From Bacteroidales bacterium (GTDB lineage: Bacteria > Bacteroidota > Bacteroidia > Bacteroidales > P3), in NCBI GenBank assembly GCA_004551865.1, contig SFPR01000043.1, forward strand, positions 1 through 18,096: a stretch of 18,096 nucleotides of DNA. The letters run 5' to 3'. A model generated the notes under the pieces. That model saw nothing but the letters and a program-made list of their open reading frames with translations, had not been told where the DNA came from and did not search any database. A program made the position numbers and the translations under genes. Of this stretch, positions 1 through 7,252 are shown piece by piece (the first letter of the stretch is position 1; each line of letters starts with the position of its first letter).

Positions 1-291
1 GCTTATCACGAAACTCAAAAGCAACATGAAGGGAGCTTTGATGTCTGTTTCCGACAAACTACTGCTCAGAAAGAGGGCTATCATTGAAACTGTGAATGAT
101 GAACTGAAGAACATTGCACAAGTTGAGCATTCAAGACATAGAAGTTTTGATAATTTCTTAGTCAATCTTCCGGGAGGTATAGCTGCATACTGCTACTTCC
201 CAAAGAAACCAACCATACGAGTACAGACCGTGGATATTTCAAATGACAGACAGCTTACTCTATTCTAAAGTATATTTATCGAACTCACGTT
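1..291 (+). mobile_element. Right end of an IS982-family insertion sequence
   Basis: The transposase stop is followed by a short tail ending in ATCGAACTCACGTT (278-291), which resembles the terminal inverted repeats of IS982-type elements of Bacteroidales. The exact outer boundary (about 289-293) is an inference, because the left end and target-site duplication lie outside the window. The end falls about 40 bp before the first palindromic repeat array. Confidence 0.6.
2..268 (+). CDS. IS982-family transposase, C-terminal part (5' end outside window)
   Basis: The reading frame is already open at the first bases of the window, so this is the last 88 or so codons of a longer gene rather than a small gene starting at the ATG at position 26. 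The stretch RAIIETVNDELKNIAQ, followed by HSRHRSF and the N-FLVNLPGGIAAYCYFPKKP tail, is characteristic of the C-terminus of IS982-family DDE transposases. The Glu of IIETVND (codon 86-88) is the likely last catalytic acid of the DDE triad. A transposase of this family cuts and rejoins the ends of its own element. The stop TAA is at 266-268, only about 20 bp before the presumed terminal inverted repeat, as is usual for these compact elements. No frameshift is visible in the part present; whether the element is intact cannot be judged. Identification is by recognition of the family's C-terminal sequence. Confidence 0.85.
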   Translation, partial: LITKLKSNMKGALMSVSDKLLLRKRAIIETVNDELKNIAQVEHSRHRSFDNFLVNLPGGIAAYCYFPKKPTIRVQTVDISNDRQLTLF

Positions 292-329
292 AACTTATTC
301 GTTTTCATACGGTTTTGTCTTGTTTCGAT

Positions 330-406
330 AAAACGCCGTTTCAGCATCGATAAAACGCCGTTTTGTCAAAATAAAACGGCGATTTATTTTGCCAAAAGGG
401 CGTTTC
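330..406. repeat. Palindromic repeat array 1 (four units, 21-22 bp period)
   Basis: Four copies of a 13-bp unit close to AAAACGSCGTTTT start at 330, 352, 373 and 394. Unit 2 is perfect (AAAACGCCGTTTT). Units 1, 3 and 4 carry one to two changes: AAAACGCCGTTTC, AAAACGGCGATTT and AAAAGGGCGTTTC. Each perfect unit is a palindrome with 6-bp arms AAAACG/CGTTTT around one central base. The 8-9 bp between units are not conserved. The array ends about 27 bp before the -7 element of the downstream gene. Sister arrays lie at 8970-9047 and 13717-13792. Confidence 0.85.
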
Positions 407-432
407 GGGAACCCCAATCGCAGAGATTTTGT

Positions 433-440
433 TACCTTTG
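433..440 (+). promoter_or_regulatory. Bacteroidetes-type -7 promoter element
   Basis: TACCTTTG matches the Bacteroidetes consensus TAnnTTTG. It lies about 100 bp before the coding start, leaving a leader of roughly 90 nt. No clear TTG at -33 is seen. The palindromic array lies directly upstream. Confidence 0.6.
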
Positions 441-546
441 CAAAAAAGGACGTGCCACCTGCGGTAAGGGGTTGTGTTTGTATGAGGTTTGTTTGTGTTG
501 TTGCGGTGTCATGTTTTTTGAAAAACAAAGATAAATGTTGATTGAA

Positions 547-1260
547 ATGAAAAAGAGAATATCTTTTGCAGCTTTTGTACTTATTGTTTCTTCTCTTGCG
601 GCTCAGCGGTCGGCTTTGGTGTTGGTCGATACTTTGAGTATGCAGGTTGATACGCTTGTGTTTCACTTTACTACTTACACTCCTGCGACTGACGCAGGTT
701 TTGCTTTTATGACAACCAAGCCCGATACTCTCAACAGCAACATTGGTCTGTGTGTCGTGGCAGCTTTTACTTCCAAAGCTCCGGAACATATTGTCGGAAC
801 AAGCGTTTGCAATGGTAAGATGTTGTATTATCCCACCGAGAGCGAGAGCGGTTACTGCCTCATCACTTCTTCGGGAGTTGAAATCAACCCTTTGGATACC
901 AATGACCGCTCTGCAATCACCAAAGCGGTAAGGGAGAAAGGCGATTACTTTCAACAGATGATTTTGGTCAATAGGGGCAAGGCTGTTCCCACGACTATTT
1001 TTCGCAATAGGACAACTGCCCGAAGGGCTTTGGTCATCACGGCTTCCGAAACTATGTTGGTCGAAACCGACGACCGCATTCATATTGATGTCTTTACCGA
1101 TTGTCTGATACGAATGGGTGCAATACAAGCAATTTATCTCGATATGGGTTCGTGGAGTGAGGGTTGGTACAGAACAAGCGAAGGGCAAATCTATCGCATC
1201 GGCAAGAATTGGAAGTCTTCTCACCTTCAAACCAATTGGCTTGTGATAAAAAAGCGTTGA
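547..1260 (+). CDS. Secreted protein, probable phosphodiester glycosidase (NAGPA-like) domain
   Basis: The 237-residue product starts with a Sec signal peptide (residues 1-20, KKR followed by a hydrophobic run ending LAAQ), so it is probably periplasmic or exported. An upstream in-frame ATG at 535 would add MLIE before the Lys-rich start; I prefer 547 because it gives a standard signal peptide. The C-terminal half resembles the phosphodiester glycosidase (NAGPA/DUF2233) fold: RRALVIT near residues 159-165, a sparse acidic stretch, then MGAIQAIYLDMGSWSEG near 190-206, which aligns with the LDGGGS-type motif that ends this family. Here the motif reads LDMGSWSEG, so one or more of the usual glycines is replaced. 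Known relatives cleave sugar-phosphodiester links; the substrate is not predictable. The gene stands alone, preceded by a promoter and the repeat array, and converges on the glycosyltransferase operon with only 32 bp between stops and no clear terminator. Family call is moderate. Confidence 0.6.
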   Translation: MKKRISFAAFVLIVSSLAAQRSALVLVDTLSMQVDTLVFHFTTYTPATDAGFAFMTTKPDTLNSNIGLCVVAAFTSKAPEHIVGTSVCNGKMLYYPTESESGYCLITSSGVEINPLDTNDRSAITKAVREKGDYFQQMILVNRGKAVPTTIFRNRTTARRALVITASETMLVETDDRIHIDVFTDCLIRMGAIQAIYLDMGSWSEGWYRTSEGQIYRIGKNWKSSHLQTNWLVIKKR

Positions 1261-1292
1261 TTTGCCGATTGAAAGGCAGTCAAACTTGCGAT

Positions 1293-2471
1293 TTACTTTG
1301 TTTTTGAGGCTGATAGTAACACGCTTTCGAGTACTTCGTTGCATTTTTCCCAGCGGAAGTTTTCCAAGATGTACTCTCGGGCGTTTGTTGCAAGGGTTTG
1401 GGAGAGCGATTGGTCTTCAAGCAGTGTCATAATGTGCTTTGCATATTCGCTTTCGGAGTTTGCAATCATTATTTGTTCGTTGTCTTTTGCCATTAGGGCT
1501 TTGTTGGCAAGGCAGGAGGTGATTGAGGGAATTTTGCACGCCATTGCTTCCAACAATTTGTTTTGTAATCCCGTTCCGATTTGCATCGGAGCAACAAAAA
1601 CACGGCTTTGAAGATACATCTGCCTCATGTCGGGAACTTTTTCGATAATCACGTTGAGCTTTGAGGCAAAACGCCTTACTTCTTTCGGTGGATTGACACC
1701 TGCAATGCAGAGAGTGGTTTGCGGACGCTTCGCTCTGACAAGAGGCATTATCGTTTTGAGCAGATAAAGGGCAGCAACAATGTTGGGTTTGTAGCCCATG
1801 TTTCCGCAAAAGAGTACGTCATATTTCTTTTCTATGCTTTCGGGAGCGGCAACATACTTGTCCGATACTCCGTTTGAAACTATTGCCACTTCGTTTTTCC
1901 GTTTGCAAGAGAGTAATTCTCGGTCTGCATCTGTTATTATGGTCGTGCGATCAAACAAAGCAAACATATCTTCTTCGTATCTCTTCAAACGTTCGGCTTC
2001 AATGAAGAAAAACTTTTGTGAGAGCAGCTTGCTTTTTTCTGCTCGGCGAAACATATTTGCCGAAAGGGTGTCTTGAAAGTCCAAAACCGAAGGTACGCAG
2101 AGTGCCTCGGCGTATGGAGCCGTGCGGACAAACTGGTGGTAACACACATCGGGCTTGTACTTTGTCAAAAAGGCATCGTATTGTCGTTTTACCTTATTTG
2201 AACGATAGAAAGCGACCTGAAAGGGCAGCCGAGAGAAGAGAGAACGCAGCACATTGAGAAGAGAAACAAAAGGATTGAGCCTTGCAAGCTCTATTTGTTT
2301 GCAAAAGGGTTGCAAACAAGCTATGTCGGAGGGGGCAATCGAGCTTCTTGTGAGGCAAAACAAATAAACCTCGTGATGTTTTGCCAACTGCACAATCTGG
2401 TTGTAAGCTCTGAGCTTGTCGCCCTTTATCAAAGGATAGGGAAACCTCGAAAGGAAAACGGCAATCTTCAT
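1293..2471 (-). CDS. GT4-type glycosyltransferase, third gene of the LptF/GT operon
   Basis: The 392-residue protein has a GT-B layout: N-terminal MKIAVFLSRFPYP with a G-x-K-x-R-A-Y acceptor-side motif near residues 16-23, then a C-terminal Rossmann half starting near VLFCGNMGYKPN (about 219-230) and the nucleotide-sugar motif IGTGLQNKLLEAM (298-310), which carries the final conserved Glu of family GT4. It resembles the glycosyltransferases linked to exopolysaccharide systems (region LKRYEEDMFALFDRTTIITDADRELL). The frame is open upstream to 2588, but the ATG at 2471 overlaps the TGA of the preceding gene (ATGA at 2468-2471) and begins with the family's usual N-terminus, so I place the start there. 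That overlap implies translational coupling. It probably adds a sugar to a cell-surface glycan at the cytoplasmic face of the membrane. Donor and acceptor are unknown. Confidence 0.88.
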   Translation of the reverse strand: MKIAVFLSRFPYPLIKGDKLRAYNQIVQLAKHHEVYLFCLTRSSIAPSDIACLQPFCKQIELARLNPFVSLLNVLRSLFSRLPFQVAFYRSNKVKRQYDAFLTKYKPDVCYHQFVRTAPYAEALCVPSVLDFQDTLSANMFRRAEKSKLLSQKFFFIEAERLKRYEEDMFALFDRTTIITDADRELLSCKRKNEVAIVSNGVSDKYVAAPESIEKKYDVLFCGNMGYKPNIVAALYLLKTIMPLVRAKRPQTTLCIAGVNPPKEVRRFASKLNVIIEKVPDMRQMYLQSRVFVAPMQIGTGLQNKLLEAMACKIPSITSCLANKALMAKDNEQIMIANSESEYAKHIMTLLEDQSLSQTLATNAREYILENFRWEKCNEVLESVLLSASKTK

Positions 2472-3658
2472 AATTGTTCGTAATAAGCACTGATTTCTTT
2501 TGCTATTTCGTCGGTATTGTAACGTGTTGCTATGAGTTGGGCAGCCTGAAAGCCTATTTCCTTGGCATAAGAGCTGTCGTCCAAACATCTTTTGACTGCT
2601 ATTGCAAACTCCTGAGGTGTGTCGGCAATGATAATGTTCTTACCATTTTCATACATCAGTCCTTCGGCAGCAATGGTTGTTGCAATCACCGTTTTGCCTA
2701 TGCTCATTGCTTCTATGATTTTAATTCTTATTCCGCTGCCCGAAAGAAGCGGCACAACCATTATTTGTTTGCTTGTCATAAAACGAATACTGTCATCGAC
2801 CTCACCGACAACAAACACATCTTTTTCGTGAGTGTTCAACAACCAATCGGGCATATTCCTGCCTGCAAAGTAAGCCTTGACCTGCGGACTTGCAGCTTTG
2901 ACGCTTTTCCAGCATGATTTGAGAAACCATCTTATACCTTGCTCGTTCGGAACCCAGTTCATGCTTCCGATATGAAAGATACTATTCGGCTCTTCAAGCA
3001 CATCGGGCAATATTTCGGGAGTATCTATTCCCACTGCAATGGGCTTGCAAAGCCGCCTGCAACCATTTCGGATAAAGTATTCGGCGTCTGTGGCTGTTAC
3101 GGGGAAGATTGCATCATAGTCGTTTATCCTTTCCCTTTCGTAATGTTCCAAAGTGAGGTAGAGATGTTTGAGATAAAATCGCTTGAAAGGATTTTTAGTT
3201 GCTTTGTATGTGCGTTGCCAAATTTTGTTTTCCACATTCGGACTTCGCAAAACAACTTTGGCATTGCTGTATTTGCGAACAAGAGGAACGTAAGGGGTAA
3301 GGAAGATGCTCTCCATTTGAACTATATCAAACTCTTGGCGGGTCAAAACATCGCGGAGCTTATCTTTCATTGCCTGATTGATAAATCGTTTTACATGATA
3401 GCTCTCTCCGCACAGCATAGCTTCGATTGCAGGAAACAACTTGATGTCCAAATCGACAAAAACGGTCTCAAACCCCGTCTTTTCCAAATAATCCTGAGGC
3501 ATAGCCTCAATATTGCAAGGGTGTTTCTTAGAGTGGAAAGACACAACCTTGACTTGGTGTCCTCTATTCAGCAATCCGGTTGTCAGAGAGTTCATTCCCA
3601 TTGCCCCTCCGTCCGTTGCAGGAAACGGAGGCTTATAACAAACTTGCAGTATTCTCAT
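2468..3658 (-). CDS. GT4-type glycosyltransferase, second gene of the LptF/GT operon
   Basis: The 396-residue protein starts MRILQVCYKPPFPATDGGA, a typical GT-B entry with a Gly-rich loop, and has the C-terminal donor-binding half from about residue 227 (FHIGSMNWVPNEQGI) to the GT4 motif SGSGIRIKIIEAMSIGK (306-322, conserved Glu at 316). No membrane segment or signal is seen, so it should work in the cytoplasm. Its start overlaps the end of the upstream permease gene by 26 bp, and its stop overlaps the start of the next glycosyltransferase in an ATGA. The three genes are therefore almost certainly one transcript. The two glycosyltransferases differ clearly in sequence, which suggests two different sugar transfers in the same surface-glycan pathway rather than a recent duplication. 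The sugar and linkage cannot be told from sequence. Confidence 0.88.
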   Translation of the reverse strand: MRILQVCYKPPFPATDGGAMGMNSLTTGLLNRGHQVKVVSFHSKKHPCNIEAMPQDYLEKTGFETVFVDLDIKLFPAIEAMLCGESYHVKRFINQAMKDKLRDVLTRQEFDIVQMESIFLTPYVPLVRKYSNAKVVLRSPNVENKIWQRTYKATKNPFKRFYLKHLYLTLEHYERERINDYDAIFPVTATDAEYFIRNGCRRLCKPIAVGIDTPEILPDVLEEPNSIFHIGSMNWVPNEQGIRWFLKSCWKSVKAASPQVKAYFAGRNMPDWLLNTHEKDVFVVGEVDDSIRFMTSKQIMVVPLLSGSGIRIKIIEAMSIGKTVIATTIAAEGLMYENGKNIIIADTPQEFAIAVKRCLDDSSYAKEIGFQAAQLIATRYNTDEIAKEISAYYEQL

Positions 3659-5090
3659 TATCTTGTTTTGTTTTCTTCGTTTTCGTGAATTGTTTTATTC
3701 TTTCAAAAAATTTAGTCCAACCCTCAGAACTTAAAACCGCAGAGTCGGAGGTGGCTTTCATCGTAAGCACAATTCCGATTGGCAAAAAAATCAAAGATGA
3801 CAGCCACATGCCCAACCAAATCGGCATACCACCTTCCAAAGCCGCATTTTCGCCAACTTGACCCACTATGTGGTAGATGATGAATGCCAGAGTGGAAACC
3901 ACAACAGGCATTCCCAAACCTCCCTTTCGTATTATCGCACCGAGAGGTGCTCCGATGAAAAATAGAATAAGGCAGGCAGCCGAAAGTGTAAACTTACGAT
4001 GAAATTCTATTTTGTGCTTATTGATGTATTCTTCGTCCGATTTTAGCTTTGTTTCGTAGTTTGCAATCTCGTTTTGGTAGAATTGTTTCGCTCCTTCGGA
4101 AAGATAGTCGAACTTGAAGTAATCGTAATCCAGGAAGCAGTCGCGACCACGGTGGCTGAACGTGCCGGCGCCGAGGCGGAAGAAGAGGCTGCGCGTGGCG
4201 TAGAGGTTGATGCGGTAACGCGCATCGGCCTCCAAGCGTTCGTAGTGGGTCTGTCCCGCGCCCAAGGAGTAGCCGCGTTCGTAGCTCAGCAGCAGGGCAT
4301 TGAGCATTGTGTGATGTCCTTCGTATCGGTCTTGATCTGCCTTTTGGTATGCAAAATCTGAAATGTCAAATCGGATTGTCTGTTCTTGGTAATCCATTCT
4401 CACAAGGGGGTGAGCGTTTCGGTTCTCTTCGCTTAAATCTTCGTCAAAGGTATATCCCGAAAATAGTTTGAAGATTAAAGTATTTCCGTCTTTGCTTGTG
4501 AACATCTGTCCGCTGTCTGCAATGTTTACCGTGGTGTTTCCCAAATCCTTACTGTGATCGTAGATGATTATGTCTTTGAGATATTGACCTGTTTTGTCCT
4601 TTGCACCTATTCTTATGGTATAATTCTCAATCTCGGTGTAAAATTCATCGGGTTGAATGTTCAAAGCAGGTTTCTTCGTCTTGATTTCATACATCAGTAC
4701 TTTGAGTTTGCCGGTTGCATCGGGTATCACATTGTTTGAAAAGTAGAAAGCTATGCCGCAAAAGCATATACTAAGCACTATCAGAGGTCTCAATATTCTC
4801 CAAAGAGAAAGACCGGAGGATTTCATTGCCACAAGTTCGTATCTTTCTCCGAAGTTTCCCATCGTCATAATGGAAGCTAAGAGGATTGAAAGCGGCAAAG
4901 CCATCGGCACAAGGGTTGCACAAGCGTATGTAATCATCTCCAAGATTACCGACCACTCCAATCCCTTGCCTACAATCTGCTCTATCTTTTTCCAAAGGAA
5001 CTGTAACAACAATACAAATATCGCAATGGAAAAGGTAAGCAGCCAAGGACCCAAGTAAGATTTCAAGATATATTTGTCAAGTCTTTTCAC
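3633..5090 (-). CDS. LptF/LptG family permease (LPS export ABC transporter membrane subunit)
   Basis: The 485-residue protein has the family layout: three N-terminal membrane helices (about 12-31, 52-75 and 100-118), a large periplasmic domain (about 120-360) and three C-terminal helices (about 368-385, 393-412 and 420-443). The opening MKRLDKYILKSYLGPW and the coupling-helix region GNFGERYELVAMKSSGLSLWRI (78-99) are hallmarks of LptF/LptG. In the known system, LptF and LptG with the ATPase LptB pull lipopolysaccharide out of the inner membrane. No partner gene is in the window, so which of the two this is stays open. It is the first gene of an operon with two glycosyltransferases. Residues about 264-320 come from an abrupt GC-rich patch (4131-4300), where all eight Arg codons are CGC or CGT. 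The frame stays open, so the patch looks like replaced or inserted coding DNA. Confidence 0.9.
   Translation of the reverse strand: MKRLDKYILKSYLGPWLLTFSIAIFVLLLQFLWKKIEQIVGKGLEWSVILEMITYACATLVPMALPLSILLASIMTMGNFGERYELVAMKSSGLSLWRILRPLIVLSICFCGIAFYFSNNVIPDATGKLKVLMYEIKTKKPALNIQPDEFYTEIENYTIRIGAKDKTGQYLKDIIIYDHSKDLGNTTVNIADSGQMFTSKDGNTLIFKLFSGYTFDEDLSEENRNAHPLVRMDYQEQTIRFDISDFAYQKADQDRYEGHHTMLNALLLSYERGYSLGAGQTHYERLEADARYRINLYATRSLFFRLGAGTFSHRGRDCFLDYDYFKFDYLSEGAKQFYQNEIANYETKLKSDEEYINKHKIEFHRKFTLSAACLILFFIGAPLGAIIRKGGLGMPVVVSTLAFIIYHIVGQVGENAALEGGMPIWLGMWLSSLIFLPIGIVLTMKATSDSAVLSSEGWTKFFERIKQFTKTKKTKQDNENTASLL
4131..4300 (-). other. GC-rich patch inside the LptF/LptG permease gene
   Basis: By hand count this 170-bp stretch has 112 G or C (66%), against 41 of 110 (37%) in 4021-4130 and 33 of 80 (41%) in 4301-4380. 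Its Arg codons are six CGC and two CGT. It encodes residues about 264-320 of the periplasmic domain without breaking the frame. The sharp edges on both sides suggest gene conversion from, or short recombination with, a higher-GC relative. Confidence 0.7.
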
Positions 5091-5111
5091 GCCTATGTCA
5101 GTTCAAAGGAA

Positions 5112-5119
5112 CAAAAGTA
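5112..5119 (-). promoter_or_regulatory. -7 element for the permease/glycosyltransferase operon
   Basis: Read on the minus strand this is TACTTTTG, matching TAnnTTTG, about 22 bp before the permease ATG at 5090. It lies within about 15 bp of the divergent plus-strand element at 5133-5140. Confidence 0.55.
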
Positions 5120-5132
5120 CAACATTTATTTG

Positions 5133-5140
5133 TAATTTTG
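5133..5140 (+). promoter_or_regulatory. -7 element for dipeptidyl peptidase III
   Basis: TAATTTTG matches TAnnTTTG. A transcript starting about 7 nt downstream would leave almost no leader before the ATG at 5152, but a normal 35-nt leader before the ATG at 5182, which also has a Shine-Dalgarno sequence. Confidence 0.55.
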
Positions 5141-5169
5141 CCGATGAAAGAATGAAAATATCAAAACGT

Positions 5170-5176
5170 AAGGAGG
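5170..5176 (+). promoter_or_regulatory. Strong Shine-Dalgarno sequence that decides the DPP III start
   Basis: AAGGAGG is followed after 5 nt by ATG at 5182. Such a clear site is uncommon among Bacteroidetes genes and favours 5182 over the in-frame ATGs at 5074 and 5152. Confidence 0.6.
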
Positions 5177-5181
5177 AATTT

Positions 5182-7164
5182 ATGCAAGCACGCTCACAGA
5201 GTGGTCAAACAACAGATGAAAAAGCCACGCCTTCAAAACCATTTACTTATATCATAGATGAGTTCGCCGACATCAAGGTTATGCGTTATCGTTTTGAGGC
5301 TTGGCAAAATTTATCGCTCAATCAAAAACATCTTATTTATCATTTGTCTTGTGCAGCTCTTTGGGGCAGAGATATAATATGGCAACAACACTGCGAATTG
5401 AACCTTGTTGTGAGAAAGGCTCTTGAAAAGGCTTTGACTTCTTACCAAGGCAGCCGAACGACAGCCGATTGGAAAGAGTTTGAAACCTATTGCAAGAGAG
5501 TTTTCTTCTCAAACGGCATTCATCATCACTATGCCGAAGAGAAGTTCTTCCCACTTTGTTCTCGCGAATACTTTATTTCGGTCGTTGCCTCGTCGTTTGG
5601 CAAAGATAAACCACACATTTATTCTGAGCAGATAGCCGAATATGTTTACAATCCCGAGATTACTCCAATCCGAAGGCAGAGCGACAAGAGCAAGGACTTG
5701 GTTGCCTCATCTTCGGTGGCGTTTTACAAGGGTGTAAGCCGAAGTGAGGTCGAACAATTCTACCAAAAGGCAGACCAAGGCGACAGCTTGAGACCAATTT
5801 CAACCGGATTGAACACCATAGTTGTCAAAACAGAAAAAGGAATTGAGGAAAAGGTGTGCCGAAAGGGAGGAGTATATGGCAGGTGGATTGAAAAAATAAT
5901 CGAACACTTGCAAGCGGCACTGCCATACTGCGAGAATGAACAGCAGAAACGTCATACCGAACTACTGATTTCCTACTATACCACAGGCGATTTGAAGACT
6001 TGGGACGATTACAACATAGCATGGGTAAAGGAGAATGAGGCGGCAGTGGATTATATCTCGGGATTTATAGAAACATACCTCGACCCATTGGGGCAAAAAG
6101 CCTCATGGGAAGCTCTTGTCGATGTTAAAGATTATCAAGCTACCAAAAGATGTGAACTCCTTTCGCAAAACGCTCAATGGTTTGAGGACAACAGTCCGAT
6201 AAATCCTATATACAAGAAAGAAAAGGTAGTGGGTATCAGTGCAAAAGTAATAGATGCAGTGTGCTTGGCCGGAGATAATTTCCCCACACCTCCAATCGGT
6301 ATCAATCTTCCCAACAGCGATTGGATTAGAAAGGAGTATGGTTCAAAAAGTGTGAACATTGCAAATCTTGCCCACGCATACGAGCAAGCTGCAATGGAAA
6401 GTCCCAAAAGTGTATTGGACGAATTTGCACTCACAGACGAAGAAAAGCAGCGTGCAAAGCTCCATGCAACACTTTCAAACGACCTTCACACCGATATGCA
6501 CGAGTGTTTGGGACATGGAAGTGGCAAACTCTTGGAACAAACCGACCAAAATGCTCTCAAAGAATACTCTTCCACTTTGGAGGAGGCCCGAGCTGATTTG
6601 TTTGCTCTTTATTATATGTACGATGACAAGATGATTGAGCTTGGTTTGGTGAGCGACAAGCAGGTTGCAATGGAGGCTTACGACAGCTATATTCGCAACG
6701 GATTGCTCTCACAGCTCACTCGCATTCAGCTTGGCAAAGATTTGACAGAGTCTCACATGCAGGCAAGGAAGCTGATTTCAAGTTATGCGTTTGAAAATTC
6801 GGATTGTATCGAAAGGGTATATCAAAACAACAAGACTTATTTCGCAATCAAAGATTACGAAAAGCTCCAAAAGGTATTCGGCAACCTGCTTGCGATAATT
6901 CAAGACATCAAATCTACCGGCAATTATGCCAAGGGAAAAGAATTGGTTGAGACTTACGGAGTAAAAATCGACCCTTTGCTTCACAAACAGGTGTTGGAAC
7001 GCTACCAAAAACTCAATCTGAAACCATACGGCGGCTTTGTGAATGTTGATATTGTCCCTATGAGAAATTCCGCAGGCGAGGTGATTGATTATTCTCTCGA
7101 ATATCCGGAAAGTTTTTTGGAACAAATGCTCCGATATGGCAGAGAATATTCCTTTGACGAATAG
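5182..7164 (+). CDS. Dipeptidyl peptidase III (peptidase family M49)
   Basis: The 660-residue product carries both zinc signatures of family M49: HECLGH at residues 440-445 (zinc ligands His440 and His445, general base Glu441) and EEARAD at 467-472 (third ligand Glu468). M49 enzymes remove dipeptides from the N-terminus of short peptides. The length is close to that of other bacterial members. I place the start at 5182 because of the AAGGAGG five bases upstream and the promoter at 5133; longer versions from 5152 or 5074 would run into or across the promoter and the divergent operon's start. The N-terminus (MQARSQSGQTTDEKA) is polar without a clear hydrophobic core, so I see no signal peptide and expect a cytoplasmic enzyme. 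It is a single-gene transcript ending at the hairpin at 7191-7237. Family assignment is firm; the start is probable. Confidence 0.93.
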   Translation: MQARSQSGQTTDEKATPSKPFTYIIDEFADIKVMRYRFEAWQNLSLNQKHLIYHLSCAALWGRDIIWQQHCELNLVVRKALEKALTSYQGSRTTADWKEFETYCKRVFFSNGIHHHYAEEKFFPLCSREYFISVVASSFGKDKPHIYSEQIAEYVYNPEITPIRRQSDKSKDLVASSSVAFYKGVSRSEVEQFYQKADQGDSLRPISTGLNTIVVKTEKGIEEKVCRKGGVYGRWIEKIIEHLQAALPYCENEQQKRHTELLISYYTTGDLKTWDDYNIAWVKENEAAVDYISGFIETYLDPLGQKASWEALVDVKDYQATKRCELLSQNAQWFEDNSPINPIYKKEKVVGISAKVIDAVCLAGDNFPTPPIGINLPNSDWIRKEYGSKSVNIANLAHAYEQAAMESPKSVLDEFALTDEEKQRAKLHATLSNDLHTDMHECLGHGSGKLLEQTDQNALKEYSSTLEEARADLFALYYMYDDKMIELGLVSDKQVAMEAYDSYIRNGLLSQLTRIQLGKDLTESHMQARKLISSYAFENSDCIERVYQNNKTYFAIKDYEKLQKVFGNLLAIIQDIKSTGNYAKGKELVETYGVKIDPLLHKQVLERYQKLNLKPYGGFVNVDIVPMRNSAGEVIDYSLEYPESFLEQMLRYGREYSFDE

Positions 7165-7188
7165 TTGAGGTTGATTTTCTGTCAGTAC

Positions 7189-7237
7189 AAAAAATAAGAT
7201 GAGGTTTCTGTTTGTCAGAGTCTCATCTTATTTTTTT
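7189..7237. terminator. Bidirectional rho-independent terminator
   Basis: A 13-bp perfect stem (AAAATAAGATGAG at 7191-7203 with CTCATCTTATTTT at 7222-7234), an 18-nt loop and a T run to 7237. On the other strand the A run at 7189-7194 gives the U tract. It serves both the plus-strand peptidase gene and the minus-strand deaminase gene, which converge here. Confidence 0.85.
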
Positions 7238-7252
7238 GAGTTGATAAAAAGA

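Noticed and set aside
330..406. Possible CRISPR array at the repeat clusters
   Set aside because: Units are only 13 bp with 8-9 bp between them, always four in number, and no cas gene is present; one cluster is even part of a protein-coding frame.
512..527. Small inverted repeat TGTTTTTTGAAAAACA just before the 535/547 start
   Set aside because: A 7-bp A/T-rich stem with a 2-base loop is too weak to call as an operator or attenuator.
1261..1292. Possible terminator between the convergent genes at 1260 and 1293
   Set aside because: Only a 4-bp stem (TGCC/GGCA) and no T run.
295..1344. Minus-strand open frame of 349 codons opposite the phosphodiester-glycosidase-like gene
   Set aside because: The plus strand has a promoter, signal peptide and family-like motif; the minus product looks like random composition and runs through the repeat array.
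2939..3688. Plus-strand open frame of 249 codons opposite the second glycosyltransferase gene
   Set aside because: Shadow of a well-supported glycosyltransferase gene; no recognisable family or start context.
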